Positions 57,058 through 64,000 of a DNA stretch of 64,000 nucleotides are shown piece by piece (positions within the stretch are counted from its first letter, which is position 1; the number at the start of each line of letters is the position of its first letter). Origin of the DNA: Sulfuriferula sp047300855. GTDB lineage: Bacteria > Pseudomonadota > Gammaproteobacteria > Burkholderiales > Sulfuriferulaceae. Location of the stretch: positions 1,860,001 to 1,924,000 of the forward strand of contig NZ_CP170197.1 of assembly GCF_047300855.1 (NCBI RefSeq), read 5' to 3'. The notes under the pieces are model-generated. The model made no database searches, was not told the origin of the DNA, and saw only the letters and a list, made by a program, of their open reading frames with translations. The translations under genes were made by a program, and so were the position numbers.

Positions 57058-57906
57058 TCACCATCTCCCCGACGCGCCGCCGCCGCCAAAGCCGCCGCCT
57101 CCGCCACCGAATCCACCCGAGCCGCCGCCAAAACCACCTCCACCGAATCCACCGCCGCCAAAACCGCCGCCGCGCCCCAGGTTGATTCCGGAAAATACCG
57201 CAAAGAACACCAGCACACCCGCCAGGGACGCCATCAGCGCCGAGCCCAGCACCAGCCAGCCCAGACCTCCTACAGCCGCCGCAGCCATGCCCGAACCCAG
57301 AAATCGCCCGAATATTGAACGCAGCACCTGGCCAATGAAAGTGGCGCCTATGACAGCGATGAACAGCATACCGAGTGGATCACTGCTGCTGTTTTGGGCT
57401 TTGGCTTTGACCGGCGGCAATGGCTCTCCATTTATCAACTTGATGAGCTGATCCACCCCCGCCTGGATTCCGCCAGCGAAATCATCCTGTTTAAAATGCG
57501 GCACGATGGTCTCGGCGATGACGCGTTTGGCAATCGCATCCGGAATCACGCCCTCCAGGCCATAACCCACTTCGATGCGCAAAGCATGATCGTTTTTGGC
57601 GACCAGCAGGATCACTCCGTCATCCACGCCCTTGCGTCCCAGTTTCCAAGCCTCGGCCACGCGTATGCCGTATTGTTCGATCGCTTCTGGTGCTGTGGTG
57701 GGTACAATCAGCACTGCAAGCTGACTACCCTTGTGTTGCTCGAAATCCGCCAGTTGCTGCTCCAGGCCGGCTACCTGAGCTGAAGTGAGCGTATTGGTGA
57801 GATCGGTGACATGCGCCTTAAGTGCAGGCACCGCCACCTCAGCCAGCACCGGACCAGCAGCCCCTATACACAGCAGGGCTACCAGTATGGCAAGGCAACG
57901 TTTCAT
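57058..57906 (-). CDS. TPM-domain exported protein (YgcG-like) with Gly-rich tail
   Basis: A 282-residue protein with a signal peptide (MKRCLAILVALLCIGAAGPV) and a TPM phosphatase-like domain (LEQQLADFEQHKGSQLAVLI, RKGVDDGVILLVAKNDHALR). Two membrane segments lie near residues 185-240, then a tail of GGGF/GGGG repeats. This is the family architecture and the lemA pairing. Fifth in a run from lemA toward the soluble TPM gene. Confidence 0.88.
   Translation of the reverse strand: MKRCLAILVALLCIGAAGPVLAEVAVPALKAHVTDLTNTLTSAQVAGLEQQLADFEQHKGSQLAVLIVPTTAPEAIEQYGIRVAEAWKLGRKGVDDGVILLVAKNDHALRIEVGYGLEGVIPDAIAKRVIAETIVPHFKQDDFAGGIQAGVDQLIKLINGEPLPPVKAKAQNSSSDPLGMLFIAVIGATFIGQVLRSIFGRFLGSGMAAAAVGGLGWLVLGSALMASLAGVLVFFAVFSGINLGRGGGFGGGGFGGGGFGGGSGGFGGGGGGFGGGGASGRW
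57061..57180 (-). repeat. Low-complexity Gly-rich coding repeat
   Basis: The last 40 codons of the exported TPM protein are near-tandem copies of a GGxFGGGGF unit, giving a GCC/CCA-rich repeat at DNA level. Such stretches are prone to slippage; it is coding, not a mobile element. Confidence 0.75.
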
Positions 57907-57913
57907 ATTGAGG

Positions 57914-58528
57914 CTAATGCGCCGGCGCCGGTGCGGCGGGCGCGCCAAAATCGACTTTTGGCGCTTTGGAAATTTCCTTCTCGTTTTCCAGCGTAAAGCT
58001 GGGCTTGACCTTGTAGCCCAGTACCATGGCAGTGAGATTGCTGGGGAAACTGCGCACCGTATTGTTGTATTCCTGCACCGCATCGATGTAACGCTTGCGC
58101 GCGACGGTAATGCGATTTTCGGTACCTTCCAGTTGCGCCTGAAGATCACGGAATACACCGTCCGCCTTGAGCTGCGGGTAATTTTCTGCAACCAGCATCA
58201 GGCGTCCCAGAGAATTGCTCATGTCGTGTTGCGCGGCCTGGAACTTGGCAAAAGCTGCGGGATCATTGATCAGCTCAGGCGTGGCTTGAATCTGTCCGAC
58301 GCGGGCGCGCGCCTCGGTCACTTGCGTGAACACATCTTTTTCATGGGCCGCATAGCCCTTTACGACATTGACCAGATTGGGCACCAGATCGGCACGGCGC
58401 TGGTACTGATTGAGTACTTCAGCCCAACTGGCCTTGATCTGTTCATCGGTAGTCTGAAATGTGTTGTAGCCGCAGCCGCTCAGACTCAGCGTCAGCAACA
58501 GCATGAGTGACATCATCCAGTTACGCAT
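57914..58528 (-). CDS. lemA: LemA-family lipoprotein
   Basis: A 204-residue LemA protein with a lipobox SLSGC-GY near residue 19. Coiled-coil helices include SWAEVLNQYQRRADLVPNLV, EYNNTVRSFPSNL and an end VDFGAPAAPAPAH. LemA-family proteins are membrane anchored with an unclear role in envelope stress. It precedes the TPM genes by 7 bp. Confidence 0.93.
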   Translation of the reverse strand: MRNWMMSLMLLLTLSLSGCGYNTFQTTDEQIKASWAEVLNQYQRRADLVPNLVNVVKGYAAHEKDVFTQVTEARARVGQIQATPELINDPAAFAKFQAAQHDMSNSLGRLMLVAENYPQLKADGVFRDLQAQLEGTENRITVARKRYIDAVQEYNNTVRSFPSNLTAMVLGYKVKPSFTLENEKEISKAPKVDFGAPAAPAPAH

Positions 58529-58558
58529 TGCGGTTTCTCCTTGATTGAATTCGTTGAT

Positions 58559-59248
58559 CTAGATTGTGACGGCCTGTTGCTTTAGCAAGCCCTGCATCGT
58601 TGCAACCGCCAGACACAGGTCTTCCCATGCGCGCGCCTTGTCCGGCAAATTGCGCAGCAGATACGCCGGATGATACGTCACGATCATCGGAATATCCTGA
58701 TACTGATGCAATTTCCCGCGCAGGCTACCGATACTGGCGTCAGTAGCCAGTAGCGAGTGTGCAGCGAAACGGCCGAGCGCAACGATGATTTTCGGCTGGA
58801 TCAATTGAACCTGACGCTCCAGATAAGGCAGGCAAGCGGCAATTTCCTCAGGCTTGGGGTTACGATTCCCAGGCGGCCGCGATTTCAATATGTTGGCGAT
58901 GTATACATTAGCGCCGCGCTTCAGGTGGATAGACGCCAGCATGGCATCGAGCAGTTTGCCTGCGGCTCCAACGAAAGGCTCGCCCTGGACATCTTCTTCA
59001 GCACCGGGCGCCTCTCCCACGAACAACCAGTCGGCATGAACATCCCCTGCACCCAGCACGCCCTGAGTACGGGTCATATGCAACGGGCAGGCAGTGCAGT
59101 TTGCCACCGCTTGCCTGAGCATTTCCCAGTCCATCTGACTGATGTCCACAGCGCCGCCGGAAGTTGACGACGCATGCCTGGCTACTCTTGCATCCCGCAG
59201 CTTCCAGCGTGGCGCAAGCTCCAGTTCATGCAGCACAATGTCACGCAT
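58559..59248 (-). CDS. Family 4 uracil-DNA glycosylase with a Cys-to-Ser change
   Basis: A 229-residue glycosylase: motif GEAPGAEEDVQGEPFVGAAG and TYHPAYLLRN, typical of family 4. The cluster ligands CTACPLH are present, and a later AACLPYLERQ Cys also. The third ligand, normally Cys in KCRPPxNR, is Ser here (ILKSRPPGNRNP, codon TCG). The 4Fe-4S cluster may therefore be absent or altered. It removes uracil from DNA. It overlaps rimI by 8 bp. Confidence 0.9.
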   Translation of the reverse strand: MRDIVLHELELAPRWKLRDARVARHASSTSGGAVDISQMDWEMLRQAVANCTACPLHMTRTQGVLGAGDVHADWLFVGEAPGAEEDVQGEPFVGAAGKLLDAMLASIHLKRGANVYIANILKSRPPGNRNPKPEEIAACLPYLERQVQLIQPKIIVALGRFAAHSLLATDASIGSLRGKLHQYQDIPMIVTYHPAYLLRNLPDKARAWEDLCLAVATMQGLLKQQAVTI

Positions 59249-59714
59249 GTTTTTTCATATCCAGCAGCATGATCACGGCATCTTCCCGACCTTGGCGAGC
59301 AGGATAATAGGCTTTGCGCATCGCCACATATTCGAACCCCAGCTTATGATAAAGACGCCGCGCCACGATATTGGAGGGGCGTACTTCCAGGTACATGGTC
59401 TCGGCGTGATAATCGCGCGCAACTTCTATCAAATATTGCATGAAGGCTCGGCCCCAGCCCCGGCCCTGCCACTCAAGCCCAATCGTGACATTCAACAAAT
59501 GGGCTTCCCCCGCTGCCAGCATCAACACAGCGTAACCCACGATGAATTGATTATGCTGACATACCCAGCAGCTGTAGCCGGATTGCAGCGAATCGAGGAA
59601 ATTGCCGCGCGTCCATGGAAATGGGTAAACCCCATGCTCCATCGCTATTACTACGTCGATGTCATCGTCCCGCATCGGGCGAAAAGATGGCTGAGTGTGC
59701 AGCAGAGAGCTCAT
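59241..59714 (-). CDS. rimI: Ribosomal protein N-acetyltransferase RimI
   Basis: A 157-residue GNAT acetyltransferase with the acetyl-CoA loop VTIGLEWQGRGWGRAFMQYL. Start at 59714 overlaps the tsaB stop by 4 bp (ATGA). RimI acetylates ribosomal protein S18; tsaB-rimI is a common arrangement. The protein keeps EVRPSNIVARRLYHKLGF, the family C-terminal motif. Confidence 0.93.
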   Translation of the reverse strand: MSSLLHTQPSFRPMRDDDIDVVIAMEHGVYPFPWTRGNFLDSLQSGYSCWVCQHNQFIVGYAVLMLAAGEAHLLNVTIGLEWQGRGWGRAFMQYLIEVARDYHAETMYLEVRPSNIVARRLYHKLGFEYVAMRKAYYPARQGREDAVIMLLDMKKHA

Positions 59715-60382
59715 CGTTCGCAAATTTTCAAAGCGACCTTGTCGCGAATATACAGTGGCGCAGCCAGTTCCGCTGCCATGCCCTGTCCCGCCTTGATGTG
59801 CGGCGCGGCCAAACGAGCAATCTCGCGCGCGTGCGGGTACAGTTCCGGGCGGATATTGACCAGCGCGTCAGCATAACGTGCTTGCAGCGCCTCAGCGTAG
59901 GCTTTAAATCCACTGCCACACCCACACCAGTCCACGCCCGCTACTGCGGGCACCTGTTGTGGCGCACATAACCTTGGCTCGGAATCAGTCACCCAGTCAC
60001 ACTCCTCGCGCCGATAAACGGCATGGTAAACCTCGCCCATGCGGGCATCCAGACAGGCGATTACACGTTCCGCACCACTCGCCTCGGCCAGCGCCAGCAA
60101 AGTGCTCACACCCAACACCGGCACATCGGCGCCAAACGCCAGGCCCTGCGCCACTGCACAGGCAATCCGCAGTCCGGTGAACGACCCCGGCCCGGCACCA
60201 AATGTTATGCCGTCGAGCTGTGCCAGACCCACTTCCGCTTCTGCAAGCAGATCCTGACACATGGGTAATAATAATTGAGAGTGGGTTTGCCCGGCGTGTA
60301 TCTCGCGGGAAGTGAGCGTGCCGTCCAGCCACAGCGCAGCCGTACAGTACTCGGTGGATGTATCAAAAGCCAGAATTCTCAT
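59711..60382 (-). CDS. tsaB: tRNA threonylcarbamoyladenosine biosynthesis protein TsaB
   Basis: A 223-residue actin-fold protein starting MRILAFDTSTEYCTAALWLD with the ASKHA phosphate-like motif, GITFGAGPGSFTGLRIACAV in the middle and IACLDARMGEVYHAVYRRE. It is an essential partner of TsaD in t6A37 formation. It heads the tsaB-rimI-udg operon. Confidence 0.95.
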   Translation of the reverse strand: MRILAFDTSTEYCTAALWLDGTLTSREIHAGQTHSQLLLPMCQDLLAEAEVGLAQLDGITFGAGPGSFTGLRIACAVAQGLAFGADVPVLGVSTLLALAEASGAERVIACLDARMGEVYHAVYRREECDWVTDSEPRLCAPQQVPAVAGVDWCGCGSGFKAYAEALQARYADALVNIRPELYPHAREIARLAAPHIKAGQGMAAELAAPLYIRDKVALKICER

Positions 60383-60405
60383 CCGGCAATTATAGCGGAG
60401 GCTGG

Positions 60406-60798
60406 CTAACGAATGGGCAGATAGACTTCGAACAAGATACGCTGCCAGGGATTGCGGCTCGGACTTAAACGGCTGATGCGTGCTTCCAGCCGGTTACCTC
60501 TATCCAGTAGCCGAGCAACCGCTTCGTTGTCGCGGCGCGGCACATAACCCAGTTTGACGCCATGCCATTCCACCCGCACTGCGCGCGAGTCATAGGCATT
60601 GTGCGGCTCGCGCACCAGTTCCAGCCGATCCCCTTCGTGCATTTCTGCCCACACCCGCTTGCCGTCGTAGTACTGAAACCCAGCCAGCGGTGACGCCTGC
60701 AACAGGATATGTTCGGAAACCTCGGCAGCGGCGGGCAGCGATAACAGTAAGGCAGCTAGAACCTTCACCCACTGCGCGGCCCATCCGTTCCGTATCAT
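60406..60798 (-). CDS. Exported single HIRAN-domain protein
   Basis: A 130-residue protein with a signal peptide (WVKVLAALLLSLPAAA-EV) and a HIRAN domain covering nearly all of the mature chain: LAGFQYYDGKRVWAEMHEGD, the signature REPHNAYDSRAVRVEWHGVK and LGYVPRRDNEAVARLLDRG. HIRAN domains usually bind DNA ends in helicases; an exported stand-alone copy is unusual. The gene follows a GGDEF/EAL gene by 21 bp on the same strand and precedes tsaB. Confidence 0.85.
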   Translation of the reverse strand: MIRNGWAAQWVKVLAALLLSLPAAAEVSEHILLQASPLAGFQYYDGKRVWAEMHEGDRLELVREPHNAYDSRAVRVEWHGVKLGYVPRRDNEAVARLLDRGNRLEARISRLSPSRNPWQRILFEVYLPIR

Positions 60799-60819
60799 GC
60801 TGTGCCTAACGAATCGTCA

Positions 60820-63201
60820 TCAGGCAGCGCTATGCGCAGTGAGCCTGACGTCATCGCAAAGTAATTGCAAAGGCGCCGGTTTGTGAATGCCATAACCTTG
60901 CGCATAATCCACACCGAGCAGCCTGAGCTTTTCCAGAATGGCATCGTTCTCTACAAATTCTGCTACTGTCTGAATGCCCATTACGTGACCGATGCGGTTG
61001 ATGGCCTCCACCATGGCATGATCCACGGCATCAGTCACCATGTCCCGGACAAAGGCACCGTCTATTTTGACACTGTCCACCTGAAGATTCTTGAGATACG
61101 CAAAAGAGGACATGCCGCTGCCGAAGTCATCCAGCGAGAAGCGGCAACCCAGACCTTTAAGAATGCTGATGAAACGCATCGCCCTGCTCAAATTGGCAAT
61201 TGCCGCAGTTTCCGTCACTTCGAAGCAAATAGCCTCGGCAGGCAGACCGCTGCCATGAAATTGATCGATCACAAATTCGATAAAATGCTCGTCACCGAGG
61301 GACTGGCCGGAAATATTGATGGCATAGCAGCGCTGCTCCGTGCTGCCCGGATTGTCAGCCAGCCACTTGAACATGGTGCGGATTACCCAACGGTCAATCA
61401 GCGGCATCATCCCATAACGCTCAGCAGCCGGGATGAACGCCATCGGCGACACCAGCCGGCCTGATTCGTCTTTCAGCCGCAACAGGATTTCGCAGTATTG
61501 CCTGCCCGGTTGATTGGGCTGCACCGCGACGATGCTTTGATAATAGAGACAGAAACGGTTTTCTTCAAAAGCATGGGTAATCCGCGCTACCCATTGCATC
61601 TCGCCATGACGCTGGAGCAACTCGGCGTTATCCTTCTGGTGGACCCATATCCGGTTGCGGCCTTTGTCCTTGGCCATATAGCAGGCAGCGTCAGCTGAGC
61701 TCAGTAGCGCGGCCATGTTCTCCGCACTTGCAGTCACTTCTACCAGACCCATGCTTGCGCCGATCTCGAAAGTTTTACCTTCCCATACGAAACGAAACTC
61801 GGCGATTACCTGACGTAATTGTTCCGCGATCTGCCTACCCTGGTCTATTGGACATTCTTCCAGCAGCACGCCAAACTCATCTCCCCCTAGCCTAGCCAGC
61901 GTATCGCGTCCCCGGATATGGGTCTGAATAATTGCAGCCAGTTGCCGCAACAACTCGTCACCCGCACCATGCCCGCTGGTATCGTTAACCAGCTTGAACT
62001 GATCCAGATCGATGTAGAGCAAAATATGTTGGGTGTCCGTCTGCTTTGCACTATTCAATAGCTCCGTCAGGCAACGCTCGAACTCGCGTCGATTGGGAAG
62101 ACCGGTGAGCGAATCATGGCTGGCTTGCCAGGAGAGCTGCCGTGCCATGCTGCGCGTAGTGGTTACATCGTGGAATACCGACACGAATCCTATGCTATCG
62201 CCGGTGTGATTGCGAATCGGTGTAATGGAAGATTCAATGGCAAACTCCGCGCCGGACTTGCTGATCAACAAAGCATTACGGCTAAGCCCAACCATCCAGC
62301 CATCCATCTGGCTGGACGCAATCGAATGATCCAGCGGCTGCCTGGATATTTCGTCTATGGTATGGCATATCTCCCGGAAAGGCAGACCGCGCGCCTGAAC
62401 AGCAGGCCAGCCGGTGAGTTGTTCTGCGACGGGATTGAGATAATCCACGTTGCCAGCGATATCCGTGGAAATCACTGCATCGCCAATCGAATGCAAGGTG
62501 ACTTCTGCGCGTTCTTTTTCATGGTAAAGCGCACGTTCGATGCGGATCGCCTTACGCACCACCAGCATCATGATACCCACACCCAGCAGGAAAGCGGCTG
62601 CCCCCAGTATACCGACCGCCCAGACAGACGACCTGTATTCATGCGAAACCCTGTCAATGGCCACATGCGTTGACCGCCGTTGCATTTCGATCAATTCATT
62701 GAAAAGTTCAAATACATCTTTTTGTGCTGGAATAGCCTTCTTTTGCAGTAGTTCCTGCGCCTCAGTAAGCTTGCCTGCCTGGATCAGTTCGACAACCCTC
62801 TCCAAGGATTGGGTGGCAATTCGGGTTTTTAGCTGCGAAGCCTGCAAGGTTGCACGCTCCACAGGATTAAGCTGCATCTGAAGCAGTTTGTCCCGAGTGA
62901 ATATAAATTCGCCGGCAAGCTGGCTGAAGTGCTGCACAGCCGCATCCAGCTGAAACGGATCTTTCATCAGCAGCATGCTATAGATAGTGACTGCACGCTC
63001 CCGTGACAAGGAGCGCAGGCTCATCACCAACTCGCTTTTAGCATCGCGTTCCCTGACGATAGACTCCATCTGTTTATTGATTGAGTGCATCCGCGTCAGT
63101 CCGATCACCGTAATAGTGACCATGAGCAGCAATACCAGACCAAAGCCGATAACAATGGCGTATTTGGAGTTGCGCGCGAACAGCTTAATCGCTGTTTTCA
63201 T
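60820..63201 (-). CDS. Membrane GGDEF/EAL protein with PAS domain
   Basis: A 793-residue cyclic-di-GMP signalling protein. An N-terminal helix (IVIGFGLVLLLMVTITVIGL) and a second one (VGILGAAAFLLGVGIMMLVV) flank a periplasmic four-helix sensor region. A PAS domain (AEVTLHSIGDAVISTDIAGN) follows, then GGDEF with intact RLGGDEFGVLLEE and an EAL domain in which the signature is EILLRL, with DDFGSGMSSFAYL and NISGQSL preserved. It may synthesise, degrade or both. Its N-terminal sensor input is unknown. Confidence 0.93.
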   Translation of the reverse strand: MKTAIKLFARNSKYAIVIGFGLVLLLMVTITVIGLTRMHSINKQMESIVRERDAKSELVMSLRSLSRERAVTIYSMLLMKDPFQLDAAVQHFSQLAGEFIFTRDKLLQMQLNPVERATLQASQLKTRIATQSLERVVELIQAGKLTEAQELLQKKAIPAQKDVFELFNELIEMQRRSTHVAIDRVSHEYRSSVWAVGILGAAAFLLGVGIMMLVVRKAIRIERALYHEKERAEVTLHSIGDAVISTDIAGNVDYLNPVAEQLTGWPAVQARGLPFREICHTIDEISRQPLDHSIASSQMDGWMVGLSRNALLISKSGAEFAIESSITPIRNHTGDSIGFVSVFHDVTTTRSMARQLSWQASHDSLTGLPNRREFERCLTELLNSAKQTDTQHILLYIDLDQFKLVNDTSGHGAGDELLRQLAAIIQTHIRGRDTLARLGGDEFGVLLEECPIDQGRQIAEQLRQVIAEFRFVWEGKTFEIGASMGLVEVTASAENMAALLSSADAACYMAKDKGRNRIWVHQKDNAELLQRHGEMQWVARITHAFEENRFCLYYQSIVAVQPNQPGRQYCEILLRLKDESGRLVSPMAFIPAAERYGMMPLIDRWVIRTMFKWLADNPGSTEQRCYAINISGQSLGDEHFIEFVIDQFHGSGLPAEAICFEVTETAAIANLSRAMRFISILKGLGCRFSLDDFGSGMSSFAYLKNLQVDSVKIDGAFVRDMVTDAVDHAMVEAINRIGHVMGIQTVAEFVENDAILEKLRLLGVDYAQGYGIHKPAPLQLLCDDVRLTAHSAA

Positions 63202-63462
63202 AGTTAAAGCCTTAATATTATTTGGTCATGGGCTGTGGGCAGCAAATAAAGATCGAGCCTTACGCTTGCCATCACAATCCTGCATGTCATCCCTGCCACT
63301 ATTACTTATCGGAATTTATGCGGAAACCTTTAATGCTCAAGCCGGCGCCATGTGCTGCGCTGTTAGCAAACGCTTAAATGGGTGCCGCAAATTGCTTGAT
63401 GCAATGTTCCAATCAATTCAGAATACGCACCCATCCTGCTTTAATAGAACCGGACTTTCATC
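63202..63462 (+). other. Non-coding gap upstream of the DUF4337 gene
   Basis: A 261-bp stretch between divergent starts. Apart from AT-rich promoters for both genes I see no hairpin, repeat or clear binding site in it. Confidence 0.4.
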
Positions 63463-64000
63463 ATGAGCGACACAGGCATTCATATTCCCCATCCTGCACA
63501 TCATGGTCACGAAGCCAATTCCCTGGACCAGTGGGTGGCCATATTCACCGCGATCCTGGCAGCCCTGGGCGCCGTTCTGAGTTATCAGGGAAGCCATTTG
63601 ATGAATGACGTGCTGCTGCAAAAAAACGAGGCCGTATTGATGAAGGCGCATGCTACCGATCAATGGAATTACTATCAGGCGGTGAGCACAAAAATGCATC
63701 TGATGGAGCTTGCTAAAACCTTAGCACCCGCAGACAAAACCAGCGGTTTTGAGTCCGAGATCACTAAATACAAAGCACAAAAAACCAGAATCAAGACCGA
63801 TGCAGATAAATACGAACAGGCTTCCGCCAAAGCCAATGCGGAAGCTGCACTATTGAGCACACCGCATGAAAAGATGTCGCTGGCTCTCATCCTGTTCCAG
63901 ATTGCCGTTGCGCTGGCGTCCGTGACCGCGTTGACCAAACGCGCCTGGCTGATGAGCATTGCATCCCTCTGCGCAATCATCGGTATTGGTCTGTGGGGTT
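63463..64000 (+). CDS. DUF4337 membrane protein, 3' end cut by window edge
   Basis: A partial protein of 179 visible codons, open to the right edge. It starts at 63463 (MSDTGIHIPHPAHHGHEANS), has an N-terminal transmembrane helix (LDQWVAIFTAILAALGAVLS), a coiled helical part (EITKYKAQKTRIKTDADKYE) and two further helices near the end. This is the DUF4337 layout. Family function is unknown. No strong ribosome binding site is visible. Confidence 0.85.
   Translation, partial: MSDTGIHIPHPAHHGHEANSLDQWVAIFTAILAALGAVLSYQGSHLMNDVLLQKNEAVLMKAHATDQWNYYQAVSTKMHLMELAKTLAPADKTSGFESEITKYKAQKTRIKTDADKYEQASAKANAEAALLSTPHEKMSLALILFQIAVALASVTALTKRAWLMSIASLCAIIGIGLWG

Noticed and set aside
57061..57180. A minisatellite or CRISPR-like repeat
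   Set aside because: It is an in-frame Gly-rich tail of the TPM protein; units are imperfect and without spacers.

Overview
The window reads as a chromosomal segment of a chemolithoautotrophic, sulfur-oxidising betaproteobacterium (Nitrosomonadales-like: Sulfuriferula, Sulfuricella, Thiobacillus or Gallionellaceae relatives). This rests on gene content: a sulfide:quinone oxidoreductase under a FisR-type sulfane-sulfur sensor, a DsrE-family protein, phosphoribulokinase beside a CbbR-like LysR regulator, a CbbQ/CbbO RuBisCO-activase pair, and typical betaproteobacterial housekeeping genes. I see no insertion sequence, phage, CRISPR array, tRNA or rRNA. Genus assignment is inference.

Layout. 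1-5.9 kb (minus strand): an arsenic operon (arsR, two low-molecular-weight-phosphatase-type arsC genes, a Cys-tailed small protein, arsB) that continues into fluoride export genes (crcB, DUF190), a TauE/SafE exporter and an edge-truncated NfeD-type membrane protease. 6-7 kb: a DUF302 protein divergent from a one-domain ModE-like regulator. 7-14.2 kb: the most distinctive region. It holds sqr divergent from fisR, a beta-carbonic-anhydrase-fold protein that looks like a carbon disulfide hydrolase, an FmdB zinc-ribbon protein, a second sigma-54 activator with a V4R sensor domain, an OmpW porin and a small membrane protein. Three near-consensus sigma-54 promoters (GG-N10-GC) precede sqr, the hydrolase and ompW.

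14.2-24.5 kb: an MFS transporter, a divergent molybdenum cofactor cluster (mobB-moeA-moaD-moaE versus moaA) with a ModE-type operator in the shared promoter, then nudix-mnmA, glgA, gltX and a dsrE-like gene. 24.5-33.5 kb: nucleotide-sugar genes (manC-type, rfbBACD) led by an EpsD-like lipoprotein, then clpA, clpS and a cold-shock gene. 33.6-46 kb: icd, rluE, glk, selO, YecA-family and FKBP genes, then prk with an unusual pseudo-amidotransferase and a CbbR-like regulator, and lplT. 46-50 kb: a phosphorylation-signalling set (FHA protein, PP2C phosphatase, Ser/Thr kinase with PEGA domain, TssQ-like lipoprotein). 50-56.5 kb: a tightly overlapping operon of a 137-aa protein, cbbQ, cbbO, an HDAC-family deacetylase and an aldo/keto reductase. 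56.5-64 kb: TPM/LemA genes, family 4 uracil-DNA glycosylase, rimI, tsaB, an exported HIRAN protein, a GGDEF/EAL protein and a DUF4337 protein cut by the right edge.

How they work together (inference): OmpW could admit a small hydrophobic sulfur compound, the CS2-hydrolase-like enzyme would release H2S and CO2, SQR would oxidise the sulfide into the quinone pool, and FisR would sense the resulting sulfane sulfur. Sigma-54 would tie these together, and CO2 fixation would use prk and the CbbQO activase. RuBisCO, persulfide dioxygenase and sox/dsr core genes are not in this window.
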